Of a stretch of DNA of 54,030 nt, positions 19,428 through 27,372 are shown piece by piece. The stretch is from assembly GCA_030679145.1 (NCBI GenBank), contig JAUXTU010000005.1:1-54030 (forward strand). Reading direction: 5' to 3'. Numbering within the stretch: position 1 is the first letter of the stretch; each line of letters opens with the position of its first letter. The notes beneath the pieces were generated by a model. The model had not been told where the DNA came from. It worked only from the letters and a program-made list of their open reading frames with translations, and searched no databases. The position numbers and the translations under genes were made by a program. This DNA comes from Bacteroidota bacterium (lineage in GTDB: Bacteria > Bacteroidota > Ignavibacteria > UBA10030 > UBA8401).

Positions 19428-19502
19428 TCCGCGGTAGCTCAATGGCAGAGCACGTGACTGTTAATCACGGGGTTGTAGGTTCGAGCCCTACCCGCGGAGC
19501 CA
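19428..19502 (+). tRNA. tRNA-Asn (anticodon GTT) with encoded CCA
   Basis: The acceptor stem TCCGCGG (19428-19434) pairs perfectly with CCGCGGA (19492-19498), followed by discriminator G and CCA. The D arm contains AGCTCAATGGCAGAGC. The anticodon arm TGACTGTTAATCA places GTT in the loop, reading asparagine codons. The T arm is GTAGGTTCGAGCCCTAC. All stems pair. The last 15 bases are also the end of the serine-recombinase coding frame on the opposite strand, making this the probable attachment site of the mobile element to its right. Confidence 0.97.
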
Positions 19503-21083
19503 CCCAATGAGGGCACTCGAAACTGATGTTTCGGGTGCCCCTTTTTTTTGCCACTCCATTTCCATTGTACCGTCGCCACGGAATGTAAACTTCAGCTTAC
19601 CCTTATTTTCCTTTTTCTTCAGGAAGCTTTCGACAGACGATATCATAGTCTTTGCCAATCTTTTCTTTTTTTCGGCAGGGAGATCCTTATATACTTGGGA
19701 GAGTCGTTGATATTGCAGTTTTAACTGATCTTTGGGGATGTTGTATGTTGTAATGATTTCAATTTGTCGTTCTATTTGGACAATCATTTCTTCTATTGTA
19801 GTTCGTTCAGTCTCTAACAGGTTTAGCTTCTCGATTATCGGCTTTGTGGGAACGGACTCTTCCTTATTTGCCAGTGTATTAACAAGATTGGCTGTTTGTT
19901 TTGTGTTCAATCCCTGATTTCCCTTTAATTCAGCCAGAGATTCACGCATTTTTATTAATTCATCATTTCCGTTATCGTCCATTTGAGCAGCAACTGCATT
20001 GAAGAATTTGTCATCAGTTCCCAGATGGATCAATACTTTTTCAACAACATCCTCAAACTTATCAGCGGGCAAATCGGCGGATTCACATTTTGATGCGCCA
20101 AATTTTGATTTACTACTGCACTTGTAGTAGAAATAACGTTCCCCATTCTTTCCGGTGGCATAGGTTGTAGTGAGATTCTTTCCACAATAACCGCACTTAA
20201 CAAGACCTAACAAGAGGAGATCGGAATCCGAAAAAGTCATCAGCGGATTTAATCGGGATTTAGCCATTTCGTTCTGAACATCATTGAACGTTTGAATATC
20301 GACAATCGGTTCATGAAGCCCTTTGAAATCTTCACCTCTATTGGTGATTATTCCTAAATACACTTTGCTCTTCAAAATGTATTGCACATTCTGATGATTG
20401 AAAGAACCTCCTCCAGAAACTTTATTTTCTTTCGATTTTCTTTTCTTTGTTTTATACCCTTCTTTATTTAATCGTAACGCAACTTTGTTCGATGACGGTT
20501 CTTCAAGGTAATACTGAAATACACGGCGGACTAGTTTTGCTTCTTCTTCGTTCACAATAAGTTTTTTATCGACGACATCGTAACCAAGCAACACCATGCC
20601 ACCTCCCCAGAATCCTTTCTGTGCTTGGGAGTATAGTTTTTCACGTGTTCTATCGGCGATCATGTCGCGCTCAAATTCGGCAAATGCGAGCATGATAGTT
20701 CGTTGCATTTTTCCGGCAGGAGTAGTTGTGTCAATGTGTTGTGTTGCGACAACAATATCAACGTCCAATGATCGCAACCTCGCATCGAGATCCAGAAAAT
20801 CTTTAATTGATCTCGATATACGATCAAGCTTAGTAATCGCTACTATATTGAATCGACCTTGTTCAGCATCTCGAATCAAATTATTCAATTCATCACGCTC
20901 AAGCGTAGTACCGGTTTTTGTATCAGTATACACATTGTAGACCGCCCAACCTTTTTGTTGGCAATATTTACGAAGCAGATCTTCTTGGCTATTTAAGGAG
21001 CTGAAGTCTCCTTTACCTTGTTCGTGTGTTGATACACGGCAATAGATTGCCGCAACCTGTTTCGTTTCATTTTCAGTTTTCAT
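19488..21083 (-). CDS. Large serine recombinase (integrase of the mobile element)
   Basis: Serine recombinases of this class integrate and excise elements by concerted strand breaks. The resolvase domain begins AIYCRVSTHEQ, with the catalytic serine at residue 18 of the chosen start, and continues with KLDRISRSIKDFLDL and EFERDMIADRTREK. A recombinase domain follows (about 160-270), then a zinc ribbon (CGYCGKNL, later CSSKSKFGASKC) and a coiled-coil C-terminus. The ATG at 21083 is chosen because GGTGA precedes it and it gives the usual serine position; the frame stays open to a GTG at 21170 without a ribosome site. The stop codon lies inside tRNA-Asn, so the last 20 or so residues are encoded by the tRNA end and its terminator. 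It is divergent from the replication genes. Confidence 0.92.
   Translation of the reverse strand: MKTENETKQVAAIYCRVSTHEQGKGDFSSLNSQEDLLRKYCQQKGWAVYNVYTDTKTGTTLERDELNNLIRDAEQGRFNIVAITKLDRISRSIKDFLDLDARLRSLDVDIVVATQHIDTTTPAGKMQRTIMLAFAEFERDMIADRTREKLYSQAQKGFWGGGMVLLGYDVVDKKLIVNEEEAKLVRRVFQYYLEEPSSNKVALRLNKEGYKTKKRKSKENKVSGGGSFNHQNVQYILKSKVYLGIITNRGEDFKGLHEPIVDIQTFNDVQNEMAKSRLNPLMTFSDSDLLLLGLVKCGYCGKNLTTTYATGKNGERYFYYKCSSKSKFGASKCESADLPADKFEDVVEKVLIHLGTDDKFFNAVAAQMDDNGNDELIKMRESLAELKGNQGLNTKQTANLVNTLANKEESVPTKPIIEKLNLLETERTTIEEMIVQIERQIEIITTYNIPKDQLKLQYQRLSQVYKDLPAEKKKRLAKTMISSVESFLKKKENKGKLKFTFRGDGTMEMEWQKKGAPETSVSSALIGWLRG
19511..19549 (+). terminator. Intrinsic terminator of tRNA-Asn, inside recombinase 3' coding end
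   Basis: A 13-bp stem (GGGCACTCGAAAC with GTTTCGGGTGCCC, one T-G wobble, 4-nt loop) is followed by C and eight T. It lies 9 nt after the tRNA CCA. On the other strand the same bases encode part of the recombinase C-terminus. Confidence 0.9.
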
Positions 21084-21309
21084 AGTCACCATTAGTTGAT
21101 TATTGGAATTTACGAAATTCCTTACTGGTTTGCATTTATCAGTTTGTGAAACAACGGTATTGAAATTCACACGACAAATTGTGTATAGTCAAAACAGTAA
21201 TACTAATGATCGAAACGAACATTCAATTCGACAAATCCCAAGATGCTTGCACTAACACAATTCCAAGCTGAGGAGATTATTCAAGTGTTTTTAAAACTAT
21301 TTCAATTCT

Positions 21310-21612
21310 ATGAAAATGAATATAACAGAAGCAGAACTTACCTTACCGTTTGACCTAACCAAAGATCCTCTAGAAGCAACCATCAACTACTGCCAAAAAA
21401 TGATTACCAAAAAAACTAAGGACCCAATTGGTCTGGTCATGAACCTTTTTGCTATTTATGTAAAGGCGAAAGAAGCATCAGAAATTTATCGCTTGGTTAA
21501 AAGTGGAACAACCCATGTGACTTATGAAACATTATCGTTTGTGAATTTTTATAAATATCTACCGGCATCAGTCAAAGATTCAATGGTTAACGATTTACCG
21601 GAGCTAGAATAA
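21310..21612 (+). CDS. Small unrecognised protein upstream of DUF5659-like gene
   Basis: This 100-residue, mostly helical, soluble protein (DPLEATINYCQKMITKK; AIYVKAKEASEIYRLV) has no recognised domain. It is the first gene of a rightward group of three with the DUF5659-like gene (1 nt gap) and the primase-helicase. This position suggests a role in initiating or regulating element replication. There is no clear ribosome site, and the start could be the ATG at 21316. Confidence 0.65.
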   Translation: MKMNITEAELTLPFDLTKDPLEATINYCQKMITKKTKDPIGLVMNLFAIYVKAKEASEIYRLVKSGTTHVTYETLSFVNFYKYLPASVKDSMVNDLPELE

Positions 21613-21613
21613 T

Positions 21614-21892
21614 ATGATGTATGAAACGAACGATCTCTATCTTGCGGGATACCTTCAAGCGGTTGGATGTGTAATGCAATCCAACCATACAGAAGGAAGC
21701 AAAACAATTTTCTGCTACGAACAAACAGACAAGCTTAAAACCCTTGTAGAGGATTACTATAATATGAAAGGGACCTGTAATGCAATGCGATTCGTCTCCG
21801 CACTAAAAAATTTGAAGAACATCGTATATCAAAAGAACAACCAATATAACTATGACAATCAATCCAACCACCAATCACGAAAGGTTAATTAA
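21614..21892 (+). CDS. DUF5659-like small protein
   Basis: This 92-residue protein has the pattern TNDLYLAGYLQAVGCVMQ followed by TIFCYEQTDKLKTLVEDYY and a helix ending ALKNLK. It resembles the DUF5659 family: a 'T-x-D-x-x-L-A-x-Y-L' opening, an 'F-x-F/Y' strand, then an 'L-x-x-x-Y' helix. Such proteins are found beside primases in prophages and integrative elements. The biochemical role is unknown. Its last 41 nt overlap the primase-helicase gene in another frame, suggesting coupled translation. Confidence 0.7.
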   Translation: MMYETNDLYLAGYLQAVGCVMQSNHTEGSKTIFCYEQTDKLKTLVEDYYNMKGTCNAMRFVSALKNLKNIVYQKNNQYNYDNQSNHQSRKVN

Positions 21893-23879
21893 GCTCTCGT
21901 TGCATCCTATTGACTACAGTGGGACTGCAACAGACTACCAACCAAATGATGTAAATGTTAATGAGTTGCAAAACGTATTAACATCTCACAATTACAGTCC
22001 AATAATCTGGCTTCACAACCATCGTAAAAAAGAGAATTTTTCCTTTGCAACGGGCTTTTGCCTGGACATCGACAAAGGAATGACGATCAGTGAAGCGGAA
22101 TCAATACTTTTAAAAAACAATCTGAACTATGCCCTTGTAACCACCAAGAGTCATAAGTCGGACGCTCACAGATTCAGAGTGCTAATTCCATTCTCCCGAA
22201 AGCTTCTTACTTTTCACCAATATGAACTCGCTGCTCTATCAATCGACAAACTGTTTAACTCAAAGTGTGATGACGCAGTTTTCGATGGTGCACGACAACT
22301 GTATGGTTCACCTACTGGAGCATACTATAAAGAGTGCTGGACTGGTAATGACTATGACGTTACCCCTTTCACTGGTTTTGATTTATCGTCGCTCTTGTAT
22401 GGCACTGGCGATTTCAACGACAATCTTATCGTGAAGGATAGTAATGGGAACGAAATCTCAATAAAAGACATCGATAAGAAAATGCCGATTTGCTGTCCGT
22501 TCCATGAAGATACAACTCCATCTGCTTTTATAGAATTTAGTAAGGATAGTGACAATTGGTTCATACGTTGTAGCACGTGTGCTAAAACGTATTGGAAGAC
22601 AAAACTACGAAAGCCTATTGATGAACGATGTAAGGATTTTTGGTCCCACACAAGCAAGATCTATGAGATGGGTATAACAGGAGATCACTATCATTTCAAG
22701 GAAATTGGCGAGAAGAAATTTTACTCGTTTATCGGTGCCTTTGATAAGAATGACAAAGCAGCATCGTTTGATTGGCTCCTCAAGCATCATCACATATCAA
22801 ATATCCTTCGCATAGATTACATTGGAGATCCACTTGCGAGAGAACATACGTATGAAGTAAAGAAAGATGAAGGACTCGTGGAAGTGAAGTTCACGGCTCT
22901 GCCGGTTGAAATACAGAACAACCAATTCATCGAAGATTTCCTTGATTCAACCTTCGGTGAATACAAAGAATTCATCAAGCAGTATATGGCTGTGTATTCA
23001 TACACTGATTTCCGGAAACTCCCTACGCTCATTCTTGTTGGTGACCGCGGAGTTGGTAAGAGTAAATTTGCAGAGATGTTAGCGGAAATATACCCCCAGC
23101 GTTCACAGTTCTGGACCGCAAAGGAAGAAAACTTTAATACCGAGCTACAAAAGAAACTGTTGATCGCAGATGAGACAGTAACGAGTAAGAAAGAGAACTA
23201 TTTGTATCTCAAGCGTATCTCTGGGCAGAATTATCATCCAATCAATGAGAAGTTCCAACCAAAATATCAGGTGAAGAACAACGTCAACGTCATCATTCTT
23301 TCAAATAGTTTGTTGCCGGTATTTGTTGAACGAGAAGAATTTCCTACCAGCACGGCGAACAATCAATTCTTTGTGCATAAGATCCAACCGTTCAAGGGAG
23401 AGTTGGATGCTCAGATAGCGGAGAAACTAAAAGCACGATTAGGTTATTATGTGCGGACTGTATTAAAGAAAGTGTATAACAGACTGGATATGTCGAAGTA
23501 TCGCTACAGCATCCCAGTCCCAATTACATCCGATGAGCAAAAACTGTTTCACAGTTCAATGAGCATCGAACAAATGGTCTCGGATACATTTGTTCAAAAA
23601 CTTGTTGAAAAGTATCCCGCATATCATGAGTTTATGGACGCGGGATATGTGCCGATAGATATTATTTGCGACGAACTTAACATCAGCAAACAAGATAAAC
23701 GCTCTATAGTTCATAACCTTAGAGAAAGGAATTACATTTCCCCGGATAACGTGGTGCGGAAGATGTTCGGTGACCGTAGAGAATACTGCTTCAAGATGAC
23801 GGAAATACTTAAATCGAAGATCGATACAGACATTAAAATTGACTGCATTGGCAAAAAAGAGAAAGTGAGCAGTCACTAA
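21852..23879 (+). CDS. Primase-polymerase / superfamily 3 helicase fusion replication protein
   Basis: This 675-residue protein probably starts and drives replication of the element. The N-terminal part looks like an archaeo-eukaryotic primase: the acidic pair in GFCLDIDKG (D72, D74) is followed by THKS-like and AHRFRVLIPF strands (H106) and a DDAVFDGARQLYG segment. A zinc-binding segment CCPFHEDTTPSAF ... IRCSTC (C214/215, H218, C240, C243) is CHC2-like. The C-terminal ATPase has Walker A GDRGVGKSKF (397-404), Walker B KLLIADE (about 436-441) and NVIILSN (sensor), as in D5/DUF5906-type helicases. A winged-helix-like tail follows. The primase-helicase order fits phage, satellite and plasmid replicases. 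It is followed by a repeat-rich noncoding region that may be its origin. Confidence 0.85.
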   Translation: MTINPTTNHERLIKLSLHPIDYSGTATDYQPNDVNVNELQNVLTSHNYSPIIWLHNHRKKENFSFATGFCLDIDKGMTISEAESILLKNNLNYALVTTKSHKSDAHRFRVLIPFSRKLLTFHQYELAALSIDKLFNSKCDDAVFDGARQLYGSPTGAYYKECWTGNDYDVTPFTGFDLSSLLYGTGDFNDNLIVKDSNGNEISIKDIDKKMPICCPFHEDTTPSAFIEFSKDSDNWFIRCSTCAKTYWKTKLRKPIDERCKDFWSHTSKIYEMGITGDHYHFKEIGEKKFYSFIGAFDKNDKAASFDWLLKHHHISNILRIDYIGDPLAREHTYEVKKDEGLVEVKFTALPVEIQNNQFIEDFLDSTFGEYKEFIKQYMAVYSYTDFRKLPTLILVGDRGVGKSKFAEMLAEIYPQRSQFWTAKEENFNTELQKKLLIADETVTSKKENYLYLKRISGQNYHPINEKFQPKYQVKNNVNVIILSNSLLPVFVEREEFPTSTANNQFFVHKIQPFKGELDAQIAEKLKARLGYYVRTVLKKVYNRLDMSKYRYSIPVPITSDEQKLFHSSMSIEQMVSDTFVQKLVEKYPAYHEFMDAGYVPIDIICDELNISKQDKRSIVHNLRERNYISPDNVVRKMFGDRREYCFKMTEILKSKIDTDIKIDCIGKKEKVSSH

Positions 23880-24211
23880 AAGCGGCTTAATTGTTTTAAA
23901 TTAGCCGATATTTCAAGAATTGACTGTAATGACTGCATTGGCTGTTCTATTTTGTATAATTGTAATTTTAGATGGTATATATAGGATATAGAATTTATAA
24001 TAATTTGTTCGTTTACCATCAGCCAATGCAGCCACAACAGCCAATGTGCCCAAATTGATTCAATTTAAAAGAAAATATTGCCTGCTCTATATAATCGAGC
24101 AGGCAGTGTTTGGGCAGAAGCCTCAAAGACTGTTTCCCACCACATGACCGACTTCAAAAAAAGTAACCCCAGTTTGTACGCTCCTCGCTAGAAAACACCA
24201 AAAACATTAAA
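23880..24211. other. Noncoding region after primase-helicase, candidate replication origin
   Basis: No gene is visible here. A 12-13 base motif recurs in both orientations. TGACTGCATTGGC sits at the very end of the primase gene (about 23840) and again near 23928 as GACTGCATTGGCTGTT. Inverted copies CAGCCAATGCAG and AACAGCCAATGTG lie near 24019-24048. The DNA between them is AT-rich, with TATATATAGG. A perfect 9-bp hairpin follows at 24079-24105. Repeated sites flanking AT-rich DNA beside a replication gene are the usual make-up of an origin; binding and function are inference. Confidence 0.5.
24079..24105. other. Hairpin TGCCTGCTC/GAGCAGGCA
   Basis: A perfect 9-bp inverted repeat with a 9-nt loop lies in the gap between the convergent primase gene and leftward operon. 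It lacks a T-run on either side, so it is a poor intrinsic terminator. It may be a structural part of an origin or a factor-binding site. Confidence 0.5.
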
Positions 24212-24236
24212 TAAAAAGCAGCCGAATTGACTGCTT
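24212..24236 (-). terminator. Intrinsic terminator of the leftward operon
   Basis: On the minus strand AAGCAG pairs with CTGCTT around a 9-nt loop and is followed by TTTATTTAAT. It begins at the stop codon of the C39-like gene, the last gene of the operon. Confidence 0.65.
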
Positions 24237-24741
24237 ACTTTTTACTCACAACAACACCCCATCGATCAAAGATCTCCCTCCATTCGGACTTCCTCACGGT
24301 AATCTTGATTGATCCCATTTCTCCAAGAGATGGATTCATCACAAATATCTGCGTATCTGAAAAACCATACACCACTGAATAATGGCAGTTACTATACAAG
24401 CTAACGATAACAGGTGATCCGGTTTTGATGGCGCTTTTCAGATCTCGAATACCCATGTTTGAATTTACTTGGATGTTGAGTCCATATTCTTTTAAGACAC
24501 GCTTTATATCCTTACGTGATGTTCCCTCTATTGTCGTCCCAAGTTGACGTTCAACTGATTCATGAGTGCAACGTTTACCAAAATATTTCAATACCATATA
24601 CGTCGACTTTGCACCGCAAGAATATTGATCGATTTGGACACTGCGGGAAAAGTTGGATAGCAATGTCGCATTGGAGTATAACTGCTCTTCACCCCTTGCT
24701 AGGGCGGTGAAGAGCGTATCGATCAGATGTTGTTTACTCAT
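24235..24741 (-). CDS. C39-like (papain-fold) cysteine peptidase domain protein
   Basis: This 168-residue protein has the layout of bacteriocin-processing peptidase C39 domains. A glutamine precedes the nucleophile in QIDQYSCGAKSTYMVLKYFG (C42), the histidine lies in NCHYSVVYGF (H120), and VMNPSLGE (N136) takes the place of the usual DP acid. HESVERQLG and RVLKEYGLNIQV match the helices between them. There is no transporter, signal peptide or leader-peptide substrate nearby. It could act inside the cell on an element or host protein, or be an inactive peptide binder given Asn in place of Asp. Its start overlaps the preceding gene by 4 nt, and it is the last gene of the leftward operon. Confidence 0.7.
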   Translation of the reverse strand: MSKQHLIDTLFTALARGEEQLYSNATLLSNFSRSVQIDQYSCGAKSTYMVLKYFGKRCTHESVERQLGTTIEGTSRKDIKRVLKEYGLNIQVNSNMGIRDLKSAIKTGSPVIVSLYSNCHYSVVYGFSDTQIFVMNPSLGEMGSIKITVRKSEWREIFDRWGVVVSKK

Positions 24742-25223
24742 GATGCATTCTTTGCTCGCTGGATAAAGAGGGTGGTGGCGAGTTTTTGAAGCTCATCATT
24801 TCCCAGTTGTATACCGGACGACCGAATTACATCTGCTGCATCAATAACACATTGCAAAAGGATCTCTTTTAATCCGTCTGAACCCGGAATCAGTGGAGGA
24901 GAAGTATGTTGTGATTCCGGTTCGCCAATGATTGAGAACTCAATGCTTGGCGTTATTTTCTTCCCATTCATCGTTGCAGTTTTCTTCAGGATGAAAGAAC
25001 TTCCATTTTTCAGTTTATGCTGCTGAATGAGATTGTGAATCTCTGCAGGAGCAAAATAACTGAATTGCACACCCTCGTCATTCTGAACTGTATAGAGGTA
25101 ATATTCTCCATAGCTATTTGTGCCAATGTGCGGTTTATCTTTAAGCAGCTTGAGTTTGACTGGCTGATTTAACTCCATTAGTTCGAACTTTGGTCTGCTG
25201 ATCGTTCCGTTCGTTGAGCTCAT
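24738..25223 (-). CDS. Putative OB-fold-like DNA-binding protein of the mobile element
   Basis: I do not firmly recognise this 161-residue protein. The first 90 residues form a beta-rich stretch (PVKLKLLKDKPHIGTNSYGEY; FILKKTATMNGKKITPSIEF), resembling single-strand-binding or OB-fold proteins of phages. The last 50 are helical. The start at 25223 has a strong AAGGAG site, although it overlaps the Gam-like gene by 83 nt. The position between a Gam-like gene and the C39-like gene fits a recombination/repair operon. The OB-fold assignment is inference. Confidence 0.6.
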   Translation of the reverse strand: MSSTNGTISRPKFELMELNQPVKLKLLKDKPHIGTNSYGEYYLYTVQNDEGVQFSYFAPAEIHNLIQQHKLKNGSSFILKKTATMNGKKITPSIEFSIIGEPESQHTSPPLIPGSDGLKEILLQCVIDAADVIRSSGIQLGNDELQKLATTLFIQRAKNAS

Positions 25224-25752
25224 CTGTATCTCCTTTCGTGATTGTTTTAAAACTGAATTTGGGTTGACCTGGAGTTAGCATAACTCCTGACGGAGGTTTG
25301 CCTCCATTGATCTTGATATAGTTCGAGATTGCCTGAAGATCCGGTTCAATTTTAGCTGAGATGGTTCGAACCAATCCAAGCCGTTGACCGATTATTAAAA
25401 ATTTTGCTTCGTCGATCACTTCGACTTTATCCCGCCCTTTACGAATCTTAATTATTCCGTGAGCAAGTGTAACCGTCGGTTCATCCAATTTCTTGATGAA
25501 CATTTCGAGATTGAATGATAGCCAAGAGATCTTCTTATTTAACTTTTCGAGCTGAGATAAATTCCATTCTTGAACCAGTTTAATTTCCTGTTCAGCAATC
25601 GAATTGATTTCATTGATCTGTTCTTCAATGATTGCGATTGCAGCCAATGCCTGATCAGCTTTAATCTTATTGAACTCGATCAATTGTTGTTTTTCTTGGA
25701 CTTCAGATTCATCAAGCAAATCCTGAAGCCAGGTAGGAGTTTGTCGTTCCAT
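25141..25752 (-). CDS. Gam/Gp157-like host-nuclease inhibitor
   Basis: This 203-residue protein has a long N-terminal coiled coil (about residues 15-90), then a conserved beta/helix segment: AHGIIKIRKGRDKVEVIDEAKF and LVRTISAKIEPDLQAISNYIK. A GGKPPSGVMLTPG loop leads into a last strand. This is the order of Mu Gam and siphovirus Gp157 families, which bind double-stranded DNA ends and shield them from host exonucleases such as RecBCD. It starts directly after the preceding small gene with an AGGAG site. The family call is fairly secure; which of the two families is closer is not clear. Confidence 0.75.
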   Translation of the reverse strand: MERQTPTWLQDLLDESEVQEKQQLIEFNKIKADQALAAIAIIEEQINEINSIAEQEIKLVQEWNLSQLEKLNKKISWLSFNLEMFIKKLDEPTVTLAHGIIKIRKGRDKVEVIDEAKFLIIGQRLGLVRTISAKIEPDLQAISNYIKINGGKPPSGVMLTPGQPKFSFKTITKGDTDELNERNDQQTKVRTNGVKSASQTQAA

Positions 25753-25950
25753 TTATTTCTCCTTTCTCGTAGACGGTTTGAGTTTCTTCACCTCTTCGGC
25801 AACCGTTCTGATGGTCTTGATGATGATTTCAGCTACATCAAGAGCTTTATCTAAATTCCGTTTAATGAGCTTCATCGTTTCTTTCCCTTTGCGATAGTGA
25901 TGATGATTTGAATTATTATTTTCCCAATGTTGACCATAGTTATCTTTCAT
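25753..25950 (-). CDS. Small basic helical protein, unrecognised
   Basis: This protein of up to 65 residues has a polar N-terminus rich in Asn and His, then an amphipathic helix (LDKALDVAEIIIKTIRTVAEE) and a lysine-rich end. It overlaps the upstream gene by 11 nt and abuts the Gam-like start. A shorter start at MKLIKR (40 residues) is possible. No function can be assigned. Confidence 0.45.
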   Translation of the reverse strand: MKDNYGQHWENNNSNHHHYRKGKETMKLIKRNLDKALDVAEIIIKTIRTVAEEVKKLKPSTRKEK

Positions 25951-26182
25951 AAATTTCTTCTATCTCAACGGCGTTACTAATGAATGCTTTGCCGTGAAAT
26001 GAATTTCTATATTCTTCGATTGTGGATGTAAAAATGGTTTCATCGACATAACTGAAGTCTTCTATCTTACCATCTACAAGAGAGAGTTCGTGACGAGAGA
26101 ATAAACCCATCGAAAGATAGAATTTCAGTTCGACCGATTTACCGCTTTGAAGCATTTGTAATACATCGTCGAATGTGAGCAT
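25940..26182 (-). CDS. Small unrecognised protein in the leftward operon
   Basis: This 80-residue acidic soluble protein opens with TFDDVLQMLQSGKSVEL. It has a GGAG ribosome site and precedes the small basic protein with an 11-nt overlap. It is separated from the next upstream gene by a 90-nt gap holding a strong hairpin. No recognised domain. Confidence 0.55.
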   Translation of the reverse strand: MLTFDDVLQMLQSGKSVELKFYLSMGLFSRHELSLVDGKIEDFSYVDETIFTSTIEEYRNSFHGKAFISNAVEIEEIYER

Positions 26183-26201
26183 AGATCTCCTTGATAAAAT
26201 G

Positions 26202-26266
26202 AAGCCGCATCAAGTCAGCAACTCAACAATGCTCATTGTGGTTTGAGTTTGAACTATCGGCGGCTT
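26202..26266 (-). other. Nested intercistronic hairpin
   Basis: An outer stem AAGCCGC/GCGGCTT (26202-26208 with 26260-26266) encloses AACTCAA/TTGAGTT (26220-26226 with 26243-26249) and CAAT/ATTG. It fills the only sizeable gap inside an otherwise overlapping operon. On the minus strand it is followed by CATTTTATC, so it could act as a weak terminator or processing site that lowers expression of the genes downstream. Confidence 0.55.
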
Positions 26267-26272
26267 TGATTA

Positions 26273-26461
26273 TTAAAATGGATATAGTTCGATGGAAAGG
26301 ATGGAGTTTACTTTACGTTCTTCTGTATAATAACTAAGCTGTTCCATTTCACCTTCTTCGGTGTGAGCAATTGATTTAGCTTGTTCTTCTGTTTCAGCAT
26401 CTATTATATAGACCGATGACTGCTCGATTGTCTCACTGACTTCAACACGCCATCTGCTCAT
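26273..26461 (-). CDS. DpnD/PcfM-like small protein
   Basis: This 62-residue protein starts SRWRVEVSETIEQSSVYIIDAETEEQAKS. That is the beta-beta-helix pattern (K/R-V-x-V-x-E-T, then V-x-x-A-x-x-x-x-E-A) of the DpnD/PcfM-like family found on plasmids and integrative elements. The role is unknown. Its ATG overlaps the ligase stop by 4 nt. Confidence 0.6.
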   Translation of the reverse strand: MSRWRVEVSETIEQSSVYIIDAETEEQAKSIAHTEEGEMEQLSYYTEERKVNSILSIELYPF

Positions 26462-27372
26462 TGTTCGCTCCTATACCAAATGCATTGAAGTGGATGCTTA
26501 TCTATTCTCATCTCCACGAACTGAGGATGTCGAATAGCACCGGACTTCAACCGTTCCATTCCTTTGATCACTGCTACCTTTCCCAAATACTTCTTGGGAT
26601 TTATCGACATATCCTTACGGATGGCATCTGACATACCGCTAGCCTGCCCTAATTCGATCAGCTTACCTTCGGTATATTGTCCGAAAATGACAGCACCAAT
26701 CTGTTTGTTGTATTTACCGAGACCTTTGCTGAATCCCATAACTACACAATCATATGTGGCAGACTTCTTTGCTTTGAACCACGTATTAGCCGGTCTTGCA
26801 CCTTCGATGTAGGGTGCATCTAACCGTTTAAGCATAATTCCTTCACCGCCACTTGAAATGACTTTATCATAAAGCTTCCTCTTTTGAAAAGGTGTTGTCG
26901 AATAGGGGAGAATGATGATATGTTCTGATTGAAGTTTGTGTGAGATCTGCAGCAATTCAGACATCCGGTATCGTAATGACTTGTCAGTGATCTTCTTTCC
27001 ACTGATCTGAAGACAATCGAACACGAACAGTTTGACCTTTGTGTTGTCACCATTCAGTTCCTTTCGATGAACAGTTCCAGACAATTCAGCACAATCTAAT
27101 CCCGGAATCAGGATCTCTGCATCAAGGATTGTTCCTACCAGTTCAGGGAATTTGAGTGCTGCTAAGTGTGGGAGGGATGATGTTTTCTCTAATGGTCTGG
27201 TAGGATCGGCAACACCCGCTGATCTTGAAAAGATCCTAAGTCCTTCGGGAGTGATATACACAATTGAGCGCATACCATCGACCTTAATTTGGGCTATGTA
27301 ATCAGAACTGTCCAGCAGAACATTCAAGTGATCATTGTTCTTGATACCTTGAGCATTCATCGCCCATATCAC
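26458..27372 (-). CDS. ATP-dependent DNA ligase
   Basis: This 304-residue protein contains the nucleotidyltransferase motifs of ATP-dependent DNA ligases. The AMP-accepting lysine is in QIKVDGMRS (K30-x-D-G), followed by motif III-like VFDCLQISG, motif IV GGEGIMLKR and motif V WFKAKKSATYDCVVMGF, and then a C-terminal OB-fold. It is a minimal ligase without a DNA-binding extension, like those of phages. The start is a GTG at 27372 overlapping the WGR gene stop; an in-frame ATG lies four codons later. It would seal nicks during element replication or repair. Confidence 0.9.
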   Translation of the reverse strand: MIWAMNAQGIKNNDHLNVLLDSSDYIAQIKVDGMRSIVYITPEGLRIFSRSAGVADPTRPLEKTSSLPHLAALKFPELVGTILDAEILIPGLDCAELSGTVHRKELNGDNTKVKLFVFDCLQISGKKITDKSLRYRMSELLQISHKLQSEHIIILPYSTTPFQKRKLYDKVISSGGEGIMLKRLDAPYIEGARPANTWFKAKKSATYDCVVMGFSKGLGKYNKQIGAVIFGQYTEGKLIELGQASGMSDAIRKDMSINPKKYLGKVAVIKGMERLKSGAIRHPQFVEMRIDKHPLQCIWYRSEQ

